64,000 nucleotides of DNA from an uncultured Lachnospiraceae bacterium (lineage in GTDB: Bacteria > Bacillota > Clostridia > Lachnospirales > Lachnospiraceae). The notes under the pieces were generated by a model that was not told the DNA's origin, did no database searches, and saw only the letters and a list, made by a program, of their open reading frames with translations. Made by a program: the position numbers and the translations under genes. The DNA is taken from positions 26,820 through 90,819 of the forward strand of contig CALWLY010000013.1 in assembly GCA_944381635.1 (NCBI GenBank), in the 5' to 3' direction. Below, one piece after another: positions 17,545-24,653 of the stretch (its first letter is position 1; the number at the start of each line of letters is the position of its first letter).

Positions 17545-17573
17545 TTGAGGCAGTTAGAGAATTATGATAAAAT
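17545..17573 (+). promoter_or_regulatory. Promoter for the zinc-ribbon protein gene
   Basis: TTGAGG (17545-17550) and TAAAAT (17568-17573) are 17 bp apart, about 110 nt before the start at 17685. The remainder of the gap 17442-17684 shows nothing else. Confidence 0.5.
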
Positions 17574-17684
17574 AAAAAGCAAAAGAGATGCAGATACCAT
17601 CCGGCATTTTCGGGTGGGAGAAGGGCAAACGGGTTTTACAGGGAAAAAACTTTTGGCTGGGAGATTTCCGGGAGGGAGGACAAC

Positions 17685-18656
17685 ATGATCAAATGCTCAA
17701 AATGCGGAAAAATGTTTGATGAAGATTTGTATAACAGAATCTGTCCAAAGTGCGGTGTTTACAATAAAAATTATCGGGATTATCAGGAGGAAGCGGACCG
17801 ATATTTTTCCGGAGAAAATAAGGAGAAATACTTTCAGGATACCAGTACGGATGCAAAAATAAATGCCGATGGAGACCAGATGTGGAAAAACTCCGCTTCG
17901 GTTTCTCCGTATAGAGAAGAGGACAGAAAAAAACAGAATAAAAGCCGGGAGATGGGAAAAATCAAGTGGGGGACCCATAACAGAAACAGCACAGAAACCT
18001 TTGACCGGAGTGATATCAAAAACTATTCCGAAAATAAGGCGGACAGATATAGGAAAAAAGAAGAGGGCAAGGTAAGCCCTGCAATTATCCTGGTTCTGTT
18101 TTTGGCGGCTGTGGTTCTTCTGGCTGTGCTTCTTCTCAGTGACCATTCGTATATGACAGAGAAAAGTCAGGAAGAAAAATTAAATCTTGACTATATGCAG
18201 CAGGAATTTCAGGCAGGAGAAGTTATCAGAACGGGAGATTACACGATTTGTGCACAAACCCCCTTTGTGGCGGCAGATGAAACCGGCGTTTTCCCGGAAG
18301 GGAAAATGCTTGTAGCGGTGCCTTGTTCTGTGGGATCGGAAATTTATGACGACCAGAAAGATATCAGAATGGTAACCCTCGGTTATGAAGTGAACGGCAT
18401 GCAGAAATATAAGCAGGCACTTTCCTACAGTTCTCTGGATGAATGGATCTGGGAAGCGATGAACCTGGATCCGGAAGATATTCTTTTCGGTTCATATGTG
18501 GGAAACGGCGTAGTGGATGAAGGAATGTTTGCTTTTGCCATAGAGCAGGACGCTGTAAATCTGACTCTGGGGATAGATTTTTATGAACGCGGATATATGA
18601 GCGATGTTTTGACAGAACGAATAGAGATAAGTTTGGGAGAACCGGAGAAGCAGTGA
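17685..18656 (+). CDS. Zinc-ribbon membrane-anchored protein of unknown function
   Basis: A 323-residue protein with an N-terminal zinc ribbon (Cys4, Cys7 and a CPKC pair at about 21-24), then a charged linker of about 100 residues. One membrane helix follows at about 128-150 (AIILVLFLAAVVLLAVLLL). The C-terminal domain of about 165 residues should be outside the cell and looks beta-rich (GDYTICAQTPFVAADETGVF). It shares its ribbon-linker-helix-domain plan with the protein at 9955-11016, though the outer domains differ. The ATG follows GGGAGGGAGGACAAC. Function unknown. Confidence 0.72.
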   Translation: MIKCSKCGKMFDEDLYNRICPKCGVYNKNYRDYQEEADRYFSGENKEKYFQDTSTDAKINADGDQMWKNSASVSPYREEDRKKQNKSREMGKIKWGTHNRNSTETFDRSDIKNYSENKADRYRKKEEGKVSPAIILVLFLAAVVLLAVLLLSDHSYMTEKSQEEKLNLDYMQQEFQAGEVIRTGDYTICAQTPFVAADETGVFPEGKMLVAVPCSVGSEIYDDQKDIRMVTLGYEVNGMQKYKQALSYSSLDEWIWEAMNLDPEDILFGSYVGNGVVDEGMFAFAIEQDAVNLTLGIDFYERGYMSDVLTERIEISLGEPEKQ

Positions 18657-18746
18657 CAGGATATTTCTAATTTCAGGGAATTTTTTCTGACAGGATTTTC
18701 TGAAAAATGTGAAAAAGGGAATTTAGATGCATGGAGGGCGGATTGT

Positions 18747-19268
18747 ATGAAAATCGGAACGCTGAAAATAACAGCCTGTATCATGGCGGCGGCAGTGATT
18801 CTGTTCGCTGGACTTGGACATTTTGAAGTGAGGGATAATGTATCTCTGACAAGGATACCCGTGGAAAAAACAGAGGAAATCCGCATAGAAAATATAGGGG
18901 AAGAAACGACAGAGACGGGAAAGGAAATTTCCTATCAGGTTTCTTATAAAATGGAAAACTGCGGCAACGAGCAATATCCTTCCGGCGCCGATCTGTTTTC
19001 CCTGGATGTTCTTGGAAGCGTCCAGGATTATATGCCGGTTGAGAGAGATTACGGAGAAAGTTCGGCGTTGGGGTATTACGATATGGAAATAGTTCCGCCC
19101 GGCAGGACAGCCTGGGTGACAGAGACGATTATTTGCCAGGAAGAAGCAAAACAGATTTTGATACGCTGGGAAGAACCGGGAGAGAACGGGGACACAAGAA
19201 GTCGGGAAGTGATACTGGATTTGCCGCAGCAGTCCGGGGAAGTGATTTCGGAAACAGTGGCACAGTAA
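18747..19268 (+). CDS. Secreted or membrane-anchored protein of unknown function
   Basis: A 173-residue protein with a short basic start and a hydrophobic segment (about 7-24, ITACIMAAAVILFAGLG) that acts as a signal or anchor. The rest is a compact, probably beta-sandwich domain (KMENCGNEQYPSGADLFSL ... IVPPGRTAWVTETIICQEE). This pattern recalls the Ig-like DUF4352/DUF5067 lipoprotein domains, but I cannot assign it firmly. The start follows GGAGGGCGGATTGT. It lies 90 nt after the zinc-ribbon gene and may share its transcript and envelope role. Confidence 0.65.
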   Translation: MKIGTLKITACIMAAAVILFAGLGHFEVRDNVSLTRIPVEKTEEIRIENIGEETTETGKEISYQVSYKMENCGNEQYPSGADLFSLDVLGSVQDYMPVERDYGESSALGYYDMEIVPPGRTAWVTETIICQEEAKQILIRWEEPGENGDTRSREVILDLPQQSGEVISETVAQ

Positions 19269-19346
19269 GAAGAGAAGCCAGTGTGAAAAGTAGAAGTTTC
19301 ATTACTGTTTGTGCCGTCAGTCAAAGACGGCGGAATGGAGATTAAG

Positions 19347-20210
19347 ATGAATCTGTTTTTGCATCGTTTTTTCTTTCCTTCGGCGGAGATGGAGTTTGAG
19401 TTTTTCAGAAGTGTTTTAAGAACCTGCTATGACAGCTATTATCCGTTTCAGATTTTGTCCGCCCGAAAATTTTCGCAGATAGATTTTGAACCCATTACGA
19501 TTCTCTATGGAGGAAACGGTTCGGGAAAGACGACTGCGTTGAATGTAATTGCGGAAAAGCTGGGACTGAAAAGAGAAGCTTCCTATAACCGATCCAGTTT
19601 TTTTGAGGAATACCTGAAATACTGTGATTGTGAGAAACAGGAAACAATACCCGGGAACAGTCAGATTATTACCAGTGATGATGTGTTTGACTATATGCTG
19701 AATCTTCGCATGATAAACGAGGGGATCGACAGAAAAAGGGAAGAGCTTTTTGAAGACTATCTGGATGCAAAGTATTCGGATTTTCATTTTCGAACCCTGA
19801 AGGATTACGAACGGCTGAAAAAGGTAAATTCAGCCCGAAGCAAAACCCAGTCCAGATTTGTCAGAGCAAATCTTATGGACAATGTGAGAGAATATTCCAA
19901 CGGTGAGAGCGCGTTTCTTTATTTCACAGAAAAAATAAAAGATGCCGGTCTTTATCTGCTGGACGAGCCGGAAAACAGTCTTTGCGCTTCCAGACAGATG
20001 GAACTGGCAGAATTTTTGGAAAATTCGGCACGGTTTTTTGGGTGTCAGTTTGTGATTTCCACCCATTCTCCGTTTCTTTTGTCTATGCGGGGAGCTAAAA
20101 TTTACGATTTGGATGAAAATCCAGTGGATGTAAAAAGGTGGACAAAGCTTGAGAATGTCCGTACTTACTACGAATTCTTCAAGCGTCATGAAAGTGAATT
20201 TCAGCTTTAA
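19347..20210 (+). CDS. ABC/RecF-like AAA ATPase, predicted
   Basis: A 287-residue cytoplasmic ATPase without membrane segments. Walker A is GGNGSGKTT in the first third, a signature-like YSNGESAF precedes Walker B (LYLLDEPENSL), and the H-loop His is in ISTHSPFLL. This layout is that of stand-alone AAA_21/OLD-like or RecF-type ATPases, not of a transporter subunit. Some such proteins are anti-phage or toxin components, but no nuclease partner is adjacent, so I make no such claim. ATG 19347 is preferred (GGAG 6 nt upstream); ATG 19335 and GTG 19311 are in-frame alternatives. Confidence 0.78.
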   Translation: MNLFLHRFFFPSAEMEFEFFRSVLRTCYDSYYPFQILSARKFSQIDFEPITILYGGNGSGKTTALNVIAEKLGLKREASYNRSSFFEEYLKYCDCEKQETIPGNSQIITSDDVFDYMLNLRMINEGIDRKREELFEDYLDAKYSDFHFRTLKDYERLKKVNSARSKTQSRFVRANLMDNVREYSNGESAFLYFTEKIKDAGLYLLDEPENSLCASRQMELAEFLENSARFFGCQFVISTHSPFLLSMRGAKIYDLDENPVDVKRWTKLENVRTYYEFFKRHESEFQL

Positions 20211-20263
20211 TTTAATGGGAAAAAACGCTGGTTAGAAAAACAGGTCAAATAAGGGAAAAGGGG

Positions 20264-20292
20264 TTGACATTTAAGAAAAAAAAGAGTATACT
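20264..20292 (+). promoter_or_regulatory. Near-consensus promoter feeding a short terminated transcript
   Basis: TTGACA (20264-20269) and TATACT (20287-20292) are exactly 17 bp apart. Transcription should start near 20299, and an intrinsic terminator begins only about 10 nt later. Confidence 0.7.
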
Positions 20293-20307
20293 ACAAAAAC
20301 GTAAAGC

Positions 20308-20342
20308 AAAGGCGCTTTGGAGAAATCCAAGGCGCTTTTTTT
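20308..20342 (+). terminator. Intrinsic terminator 10-40 nt after a strong promoter
   Basis: AAAGGCGC..TTGG pairs with CCAAGGCGCTTT (one bulge, one G-U) and runs into seven T's. With the promoter just upstream, the transcript would be about 45 nt long. Confidence 0.7.
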
Positions 20343-20358
20343 GTTAGGCCAAGGGCCT

Positions 20359-20407
20359 GTTTCCAAAGCTCCGTTTTTCGTGTTCCGAAAAACGGAGCTT
20401 TGGAAAC
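20359..20407. repeat. Perfect 22-bp inverted repeat
   Basis: Arms 20359-20380 and 20386-20407 are perfectly complementary around a 5-nt loop. No T-run follows in either direction, so it is not a plain terminator. It abuts the left end of the IS200 element. Confidence 0.8.
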
Positions 20408-20413
20408 AAAAAA

Positions 20414-21125
20414 ACCACCTGCTATGCAGGTGAGTCAGCATTGCTTCAGCTTACAGTAAAAAACCTCCTATGATACAATAATGTAGGTTCGCCAACCGCA
20501 TTAAAGTACAAAGGAGGTATCCATATGGATAGTAACAGTTTATCACATACGAAATGGAATTGTAAGTATCATATTGTATTTGCGCCAAAATACAGAAGAA
20601 AAATTGTATATGGTCAAATAAAACAGGATATAGCAAATATTTTAAGTATGCTGTGCAAACGGAAGAGTGTACACATAATAGAAGCTGAAATCTGTCCGGA
20701 TCATGTGCATATGTTAGTAGAAATTCCACCGAGCATGAGTGTATCAAGTTTTGTAGGGTATTTAAAGGGGAAAAGTACGCTAATGATATTCGAACGACAT
20801 GCAAATCTCAAATATAAATATGGGAATCGTCATTTCTGGTGCCGAGGATATTACGTAGATACTGTAGGGAAAAATGCGAAGAAGATACAAGAATATATTC
20901 AGAATCAGTTAAAAGAGGATTTAGAATATGATTAAATGACACTAAAGGAGTATATAGATCCGTTTACGGGTGAGCCAGTAAAACCAAAGAAGTAAGGAAG
21001 AGCTCTTAAGGGCTCTCTAAGTAAATGACGTTGCGGCTGGCGAATCTTTCGATGGGTCTTTAGACTCCAGTGCCGGTAATAGGCCCTTATAGGGCCAGAA
21101 CAAACCACCGGCTAAGCCGGTGGTT
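20414..21125 (+). mobile_element. IS200-type insertion sequence
   Basis: About 710 bp. The left end carries hairpin CACCTGC-TAT-GCAGGTG (20416-20432) and the right end carries ACCACCGGC-TAA-GCCGGTGGT (21104-21124), the subterminal structures recognised by single-strand HUH transposases. One tnpA gene lies between them and no tnpB is present. The 3' non-coding part (20996-21103) contains another hairpin (GGCCCTTATAGGGCC) and resembles the structured right ends of this family. It sits between a promoter-terminator unit and purF. Confidence 0.88.
20525..20935 (+). CDS. tnpA: IS200/IS605-family transposase TnpA, C-terminus probably truncated
   Basis: A 136-residue Y1 (HUH) transposase that cuts and rejoins single-stranded DNA. 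The HUH motif is in CPDHVHMLV, and the catalytic Tyr is in FWCRGYYVDTVG. The start ATG follows AAAGGAGGTATCCAT. The frame stops with TAA at 20933-20935, but the same frame continues for 20 codons as MTLKEYIDPFTGEPVKPKK to a second stop at 20995. That is the tail usually present in this family, so a CAA-to-TAA nonsense change is likely. The catalytic core is complete. Confidence 0.93.
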   Translation: MDSNSLSHTKWNCKYHIVFAPKYRRKIVYGQIKQDIANILSMLCKRKSVHIIEAEICPDHVHMLVEIPPSMSVSSFVGYLKGKSTLMIFERHANLKYKYGNRHFWCRGYYVDTVGKNAKKIQEYIQNQLKEDLEYD

Positions 21126-21254
21126 GTGATTTGTTTGGGAAAATTTTTTCATTCAAAAAAATAAATCGTATTGCGAGATTTTTTGGTTTTGGACAGAAAA
21201 TATCATTTTCTGTTGAATAAAAATATTGCATATCATGCACGAGAGGAAAAGGAA

Positions 21255-22637
21255 ATGTTTTACAATAACGATGATAAGCTGAAAGAAGAATGTGGCGTAT
21301 TCGGAATTCGCAGCCCTGAAGGAGAAAATGTAGCTCGCTCGGTCTACTATGGACTCATCGCCCTGCAGCACAGAGGACAGGAGGCCTGCGGTATAGCTGT
21401 GACGGATACTGGGGGAGTGAGAGAAAACATAAACTGGCACAAGGATATGGGACAGGTTGCCGAGGTATTTAAAGAAGAAACACTGAACAATCTGAAGGGA
21501 AATATGGGAATTGGTCATGTCCGTTATTCTACGCAGGGATCCAGTACAGCTGAAAATGCGCAGCCCCTTGTACTGCGCTATTTGAAAGGAACTTTAAGCC
21601 TTGCGCACAATGGAAATTTGATCAACGCCGCCGAACTTAAGGAAGAGCTGCAGCGCGAAGGTGTTATTTTTCACACGGAAACAGATTCGGAAGTGATCGC
21701 TTGCCTGATTGCCAGAGAAAGACCTTTCACATCGTGTGTGGAAGATGCCATATTAAGGACGGCCAGAAGATTGAAAGGCGGATATGCTCTTGTTGTTATG
21801 AGTCCGCGGAAGCTGGTCGGTGTGAGAGATCCGCTTGGATTAAAGCCGTTATGCCTTGGCAAAAGAGGGGAAAGTTTCGTATTGGCGTCGGAAAGCTGTG
21901 CCTTAAAGGCCGTGGGAGCAGAATTTATCCGTGATATAGAACCAGGAGAAATGATAACACTGACAGAAAAGGAAATGATGTCTGATTACCGCCTTTCCGG
22001 AGAAAAGAGAGCGCACTGTGTCTTTGAATATATTTATTTTGCAAGACTGGATTCCCGAATGGACGGAATCAGTATCTACGATGCCAGAATAAAAGCCGGA
22101 AAGGCACTGGCAGCTGCATGGCCTGTAGAAGCCGATTTGGTTTCAGGAGTTCCCGATTCCGGAATTACTGCGGCAATTGGCTATTCTAAGGAATCAGGAA
22201 TTCCTTTTCAGCCTGTCTTTTACAAAAACAGTTATGTAGGAAGAACTTTTATCAAACCAACCCAGAAAGAAAGGGAAGACGCTGTGCATTTAAAGCTGAA
22301 TGTGCTGGAAGATGTGGTAAAAGGGAAAAACATCGTCCTGATTGATGATTCCATTGTCAGGGGAACGACCATAGCCGGATTAGTAAAAATGCTGAAACAG
22401 GCCGGTGCGCGTAAGGTACATATTCGTATCAGCTCTCCACCGTTTCTGTATCCCTGCTACTATGGTACAGATGTTCCCAGCAGGAATCAGCTGATCGCCT
22501 CTTCTCATACGGAAGAAGAAATCTGCAGGCAGATAGGAGCGGATTCTCTGGGGTATATGAAAATAGAAGACCTTGACAGAATGACTGGGAAACTTCCTTT
22601 GTGCAGGGCATGTTTTGATGGATGCTATCCGGTGTGA
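21255..22637 (+). CDS. purF: Amidophosphoribosyltransferase
   Basis: First committed step of purine synthesis: PRPP plus glutamine gives 5-phosphoribosylamine. The N-terminal Ntn glutaminase domain has its nucleophile at Cys13 (EECGVFGI) after a short propeptide, and HRGQEACGI. The C-terminal phosphoribosyltransferase domain has VLIDDSIVRGTT as its PRPP loop. ATG 21255 with GAGGAAAAGGAA upstream gives 460 residues; a TTG 84 nt earlier lacks a site. A small hairpin (21193-21200 with 21206-21213) lies in the leader. No other pur gene is adjacent; the IS200 element lies just upstream and may have separated it from an earlier promoter. Confidence 0.94.
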   Translation: MFYNNDDKLKEECGVFGIRSPEGENVARSVYYGLIALQHRGQEACGIAVTDTGGVRENINWHKDMGQVAEVFKEETLNNLKGNMGIGHVRYSTQGSSTAENAQPLVLRYLKGTLSLAHNGNLINAAELKEELQREGVIFHTETDSEVIACLIARERPFTSCVEDAILRTARRLKGGYALVVMSPRKLVGVRDPLGLKPLCLGKRGESFVLASESCALKAVGAEFIRDIEPGEMITLTEKEMMSDYRLSGEKRAHCVFEYIYFARLDSRMDGISIYDARIKAGKALAAAWPVEADLVSGVPDSGITAAIGYSKESGIPFQPVFYKNSYVGRTFIKPTQKEREDAVHLKLNVLEDVVKGKNIVLIDDSIVRGTTIAGLVKMLKQAGARKVHIRISSPPFLYPCYYGTDVPSRNQLIASSHTEEEICRQIGADSLGYMKIEDLDRMTGKLPLCRACFDGCYPV

Positions 22638-22717
22638 TTGCAGAAGGAAAGCAACGGCGGCCTTTCAGGACATTCTGCAGAATCCCTGTACGCGGAGATT
22701 AAAATCCGGTCCAAAAT

Positions 22718-22746
22718 AAAAAAGCGGGCAATCCCGCTTTTTTTAT
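22718..22746. terminator. Bidirectional terminator between purF and asnB
   Basis: AAAAAAGCGGG pairs with CCCGCTTTTTT around CAAT. With A's before and T's after, it can serve both convergent genes; it overlaps the asnB stop. Confidence 0.85.
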
Positions 22747-24323
22747 TTTCCGCTGTCTCCGTAGTTGGATAATACTCTGGCGGAAGGGTCTGTCACATTG
22801 CAGCCTTCCCAGTCTTTGTTCGGCATCCAGAAATCCGGGATCATATGGGTCTGATCAGGATAGTATTTTTCGAAGATTTCCCGGTACAGGAGAGATTCTT
22901 TGGTATAAGGAGCACAGTGGGTATACTTTCTGCATTTTTCTGCAAATTCCTCATCCGTATACACAGTTTCTGCATAGGAAAAAATTTCGTCCCTGAGAGA
23001 ATGTCCTACGGCATCGGAAAAGGCCGCCTTTTCCCGCATGAGAATACTTTGGGGAAGATATCCTCTGTCGAAGGCGTGGCGAAGAAGGTATTTCCCTTTT
23101 CCGTAACGGTTTAACTTTAGTTCCGGATCGATGTGCATCACATAATCCACAAAGTCAAGGTCGCCGAAGGGAACCCGGGCTTCCAGGGAATTTACGCTGA
23201 TGCATCGGTCTGCGCGGAGTACATCGTAGAGAAAAAGCTCCCGAATTCTCTTTTCCGATTCTTTCTGGAAGGCTTCTGCGTCCGGTGCAAAATCCGTGTA
23301 TTTATACCCAAACAGCTCATCGGAGATTTCACCGGTCAGCAGAACGCGAATATCCGTAGTCCGGCGGATATTTTGGCACAGAAGATACATGCCGATGGAA
23401 GCGCGGACAGTGGTGATATCGTAGGTTCCCAGTGCGGCAATCACAGGTTCGATGGCTTCTATCACATCTTTTCCTGTGATGATAACTTCATGATGGTCGC
23501 TGTGTATAAAGTCGGCCACTTCCCTGGCATATTTTAAATCAATCGCATCCCGATCCATACCGATGGCAAAGGTGCGGATTGGCTTTTTTAAGAAGCGTGC
23601 GGAAACCGCACATACGAGAGAGGAGTCCAGGCCTCCGCTCAAAAGAAATCCCAGAGGGGCATCTGCATCCAGGCGTTTCAAAATGCCGGCAGTCAGCTTA
23701 TCGTGGATTTTTTCAGCAATGACTTCCATACTGTCCTCGCTGTATGTTTCCACACGGCTCATATCCCGGTAACAGACGAAGGAGCCGTTTTTGTAATAAT
23801 GACCGGGTGGAAAGGGATAAATTTTTTCGCATAACCCCACCAGGTTTTTAGCCTCTGAGGCAAAGACAAGACTTCCATTTTCATCTTTTCCGTAAAAAAG
23901 AGGGCGGATGCCTATGGGATCTCTTGCCGCAATGTAACAGTCGTTTTCCTTATCATAAAGAATCATTGCAAACTCAGCGTCCAGTTTTTCAAACATTCCA
24001 ATGCCCAGTTCTTTATAAAGAGGAAGAAGGATTTCGCAGTCGCTGCCGCTCTGAAACGTATAACCTTTTCGGATCAATTCTTCCTTTATTTTGCGAAAAC
24101 CATAAATTTCGCCGTTGCAGACCACATAATTCCCCTGCAGTTCAAAAGGCTGCATACCGCTGTCGGTAAGCCCCATGATCGCGAGACGCTGAAAACCCAG
24201 ATATCCCCTTCCGGTGGAAAGAATCCGGGTGTCATCAGGTCCTCGGGACGTTGTCTTTTCCAAAGCCTTTCTGAATTTGTCCAAGGATGCATCTGCATCG
24301 CAATATCCCATAATTGAGCACAT
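22743..24323 (-). CDS. asnB: Asparagine synthetase (glutamine-hydrolysing)
   Basis: Makes asparagine from aspartate, glutamine and ATP. Residue Cys2 (MCSIMGYCD) is the glutaminase nucleophile, RGPDD is the next conserved block, and SGGLDS (229-234) is the PP-loop of the synthetase domain. LTGEISDELFGYKYTDFAP and SVNSLEARVPFGDLDFVDY are further AsnB blocks. Its 526 residues match the bacterial AsnB form. The ATG follows CAGGAGGAATTCAGATGTGCTC-type spacing from an AGGAGG site. Transcription is from a strong promoter at about 24.44 kb through a terminator-like leader hairpin. Confidence 0.95.
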   Translation of the reverse strand: MCSIMGYCDADASLDKFRKALEKTTSRGPDDTRILSTGRGYLGFQRLAIMGLTDSGMQPFELQGNYVVCNGEIYGFRKIKEELIRKGYTFQSGSDCEILLPLYKELGIGMFEKLDAEFAMILYDKENDCYIAARDPIGIRPLFYGKDENGSLVFASEAKNLVGLCEKIYPFPPGHYYKNGSFVCYRDMSRVETYSEDSMEVIAEKIHDKLTAGILKRLDADAPLGFLLSGGLDSSLVCAVSARFLKKPIRTFAIGMDRDAIDLKYAREVADFIHSDHHEVIITGKDVIEAIEPVIAALGTYDITTVRASIGMYLLCQNIRRTTDIRVLLTGEISDELFGYKYTDFAPDAEAFQKESEKRIRELFLYDVLRADRCISVNSLEARVPFGDLDFVDYVMHIDPELKLNRYGKGKYLLRHAFDRGYLPQSILMREKAAFSDAVGHSLRDEIFSYAETVYTDEEFAEKCRKYTHCAPYTKESLLYREIFEKYYPDQTHMIPDFWMPNKDWEGCNVTDPSARVLSNYGDSGK

Positions 24324-24347
24324 CTGAATTCCTCCTGTCTGATGATT

Positions 24348-24403
24348 AAAAAAAGCGGCAAAGACATAGAAAATTTCTTTTCGACGCCTTTGCCGCTTTT
24401 TTT
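24348..24403 (-). terminator. Terminator-like hairpin in the asnB leader
   Basis: Arms 24348-24363 and 24388-24403 pair perfectly over 16 bp, with A7 and T7 ends, so it is symmetric. On the minus strand it lies between the asnB promoter and its ribosome binding site (about 25 nt upstream of the start codon) and would stop transcription unless read through. No T-box sequence is present in the leader. Confidence 0.75.
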
Positions 24404-24417
24404 GTTAATTTTTTTCA

Positions 24418-24446
24418 ATTATTGCGCAGACAGACTGAAATGTCAA
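24418..24446 (-). promoter_or_regulatory. asnB promoter
   Basis: On the minus strand TTGACA (24446-24441) and AATAAT (24423-24418) are 17 bp apart. The start site would be about 85 nt before the asnB start codon, just ahead of the leader hairpin. Confidence 0.75.
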
Positions 24447-24653
24447 GAAAAAACTGGAAATTGCAGAGGCAGAAAGCAGCAGTCCAGACTTTTGCCATAA
24501 TGGGAAAGCAAAACATTGCAGCAGAAAATTACATGTGTCAAAGATTTGCACAAAAGAAAAGAAGAAAATCCATTTCCATAAGAAGGAAAAATGGTAAAAT
24601 AGGCATGTCCCTTTTGAGGTAAAAGGCAGAAGCTGTTAAACGGGAGAAAATAT

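Noticed and set aside
19347..20210. Anti-phage ATPase system
   Set aside because: The ATPase resembles OLD-type proteins, but no nuclease or effector gene is adjacent, so no defence role can be supported.
24422..24622. 66-residue plus-strand frame between asnB and the lyase
   Set aside because: Overlaps the asnB promoter, Lys/Arg-rich composition typical of chance frames, no ribosome binding site.
24323..24650. T-box riboswitch in the asnB leader
   Set aside because: No T-box core (TGGTACC-like) sequence and the leader is too short.
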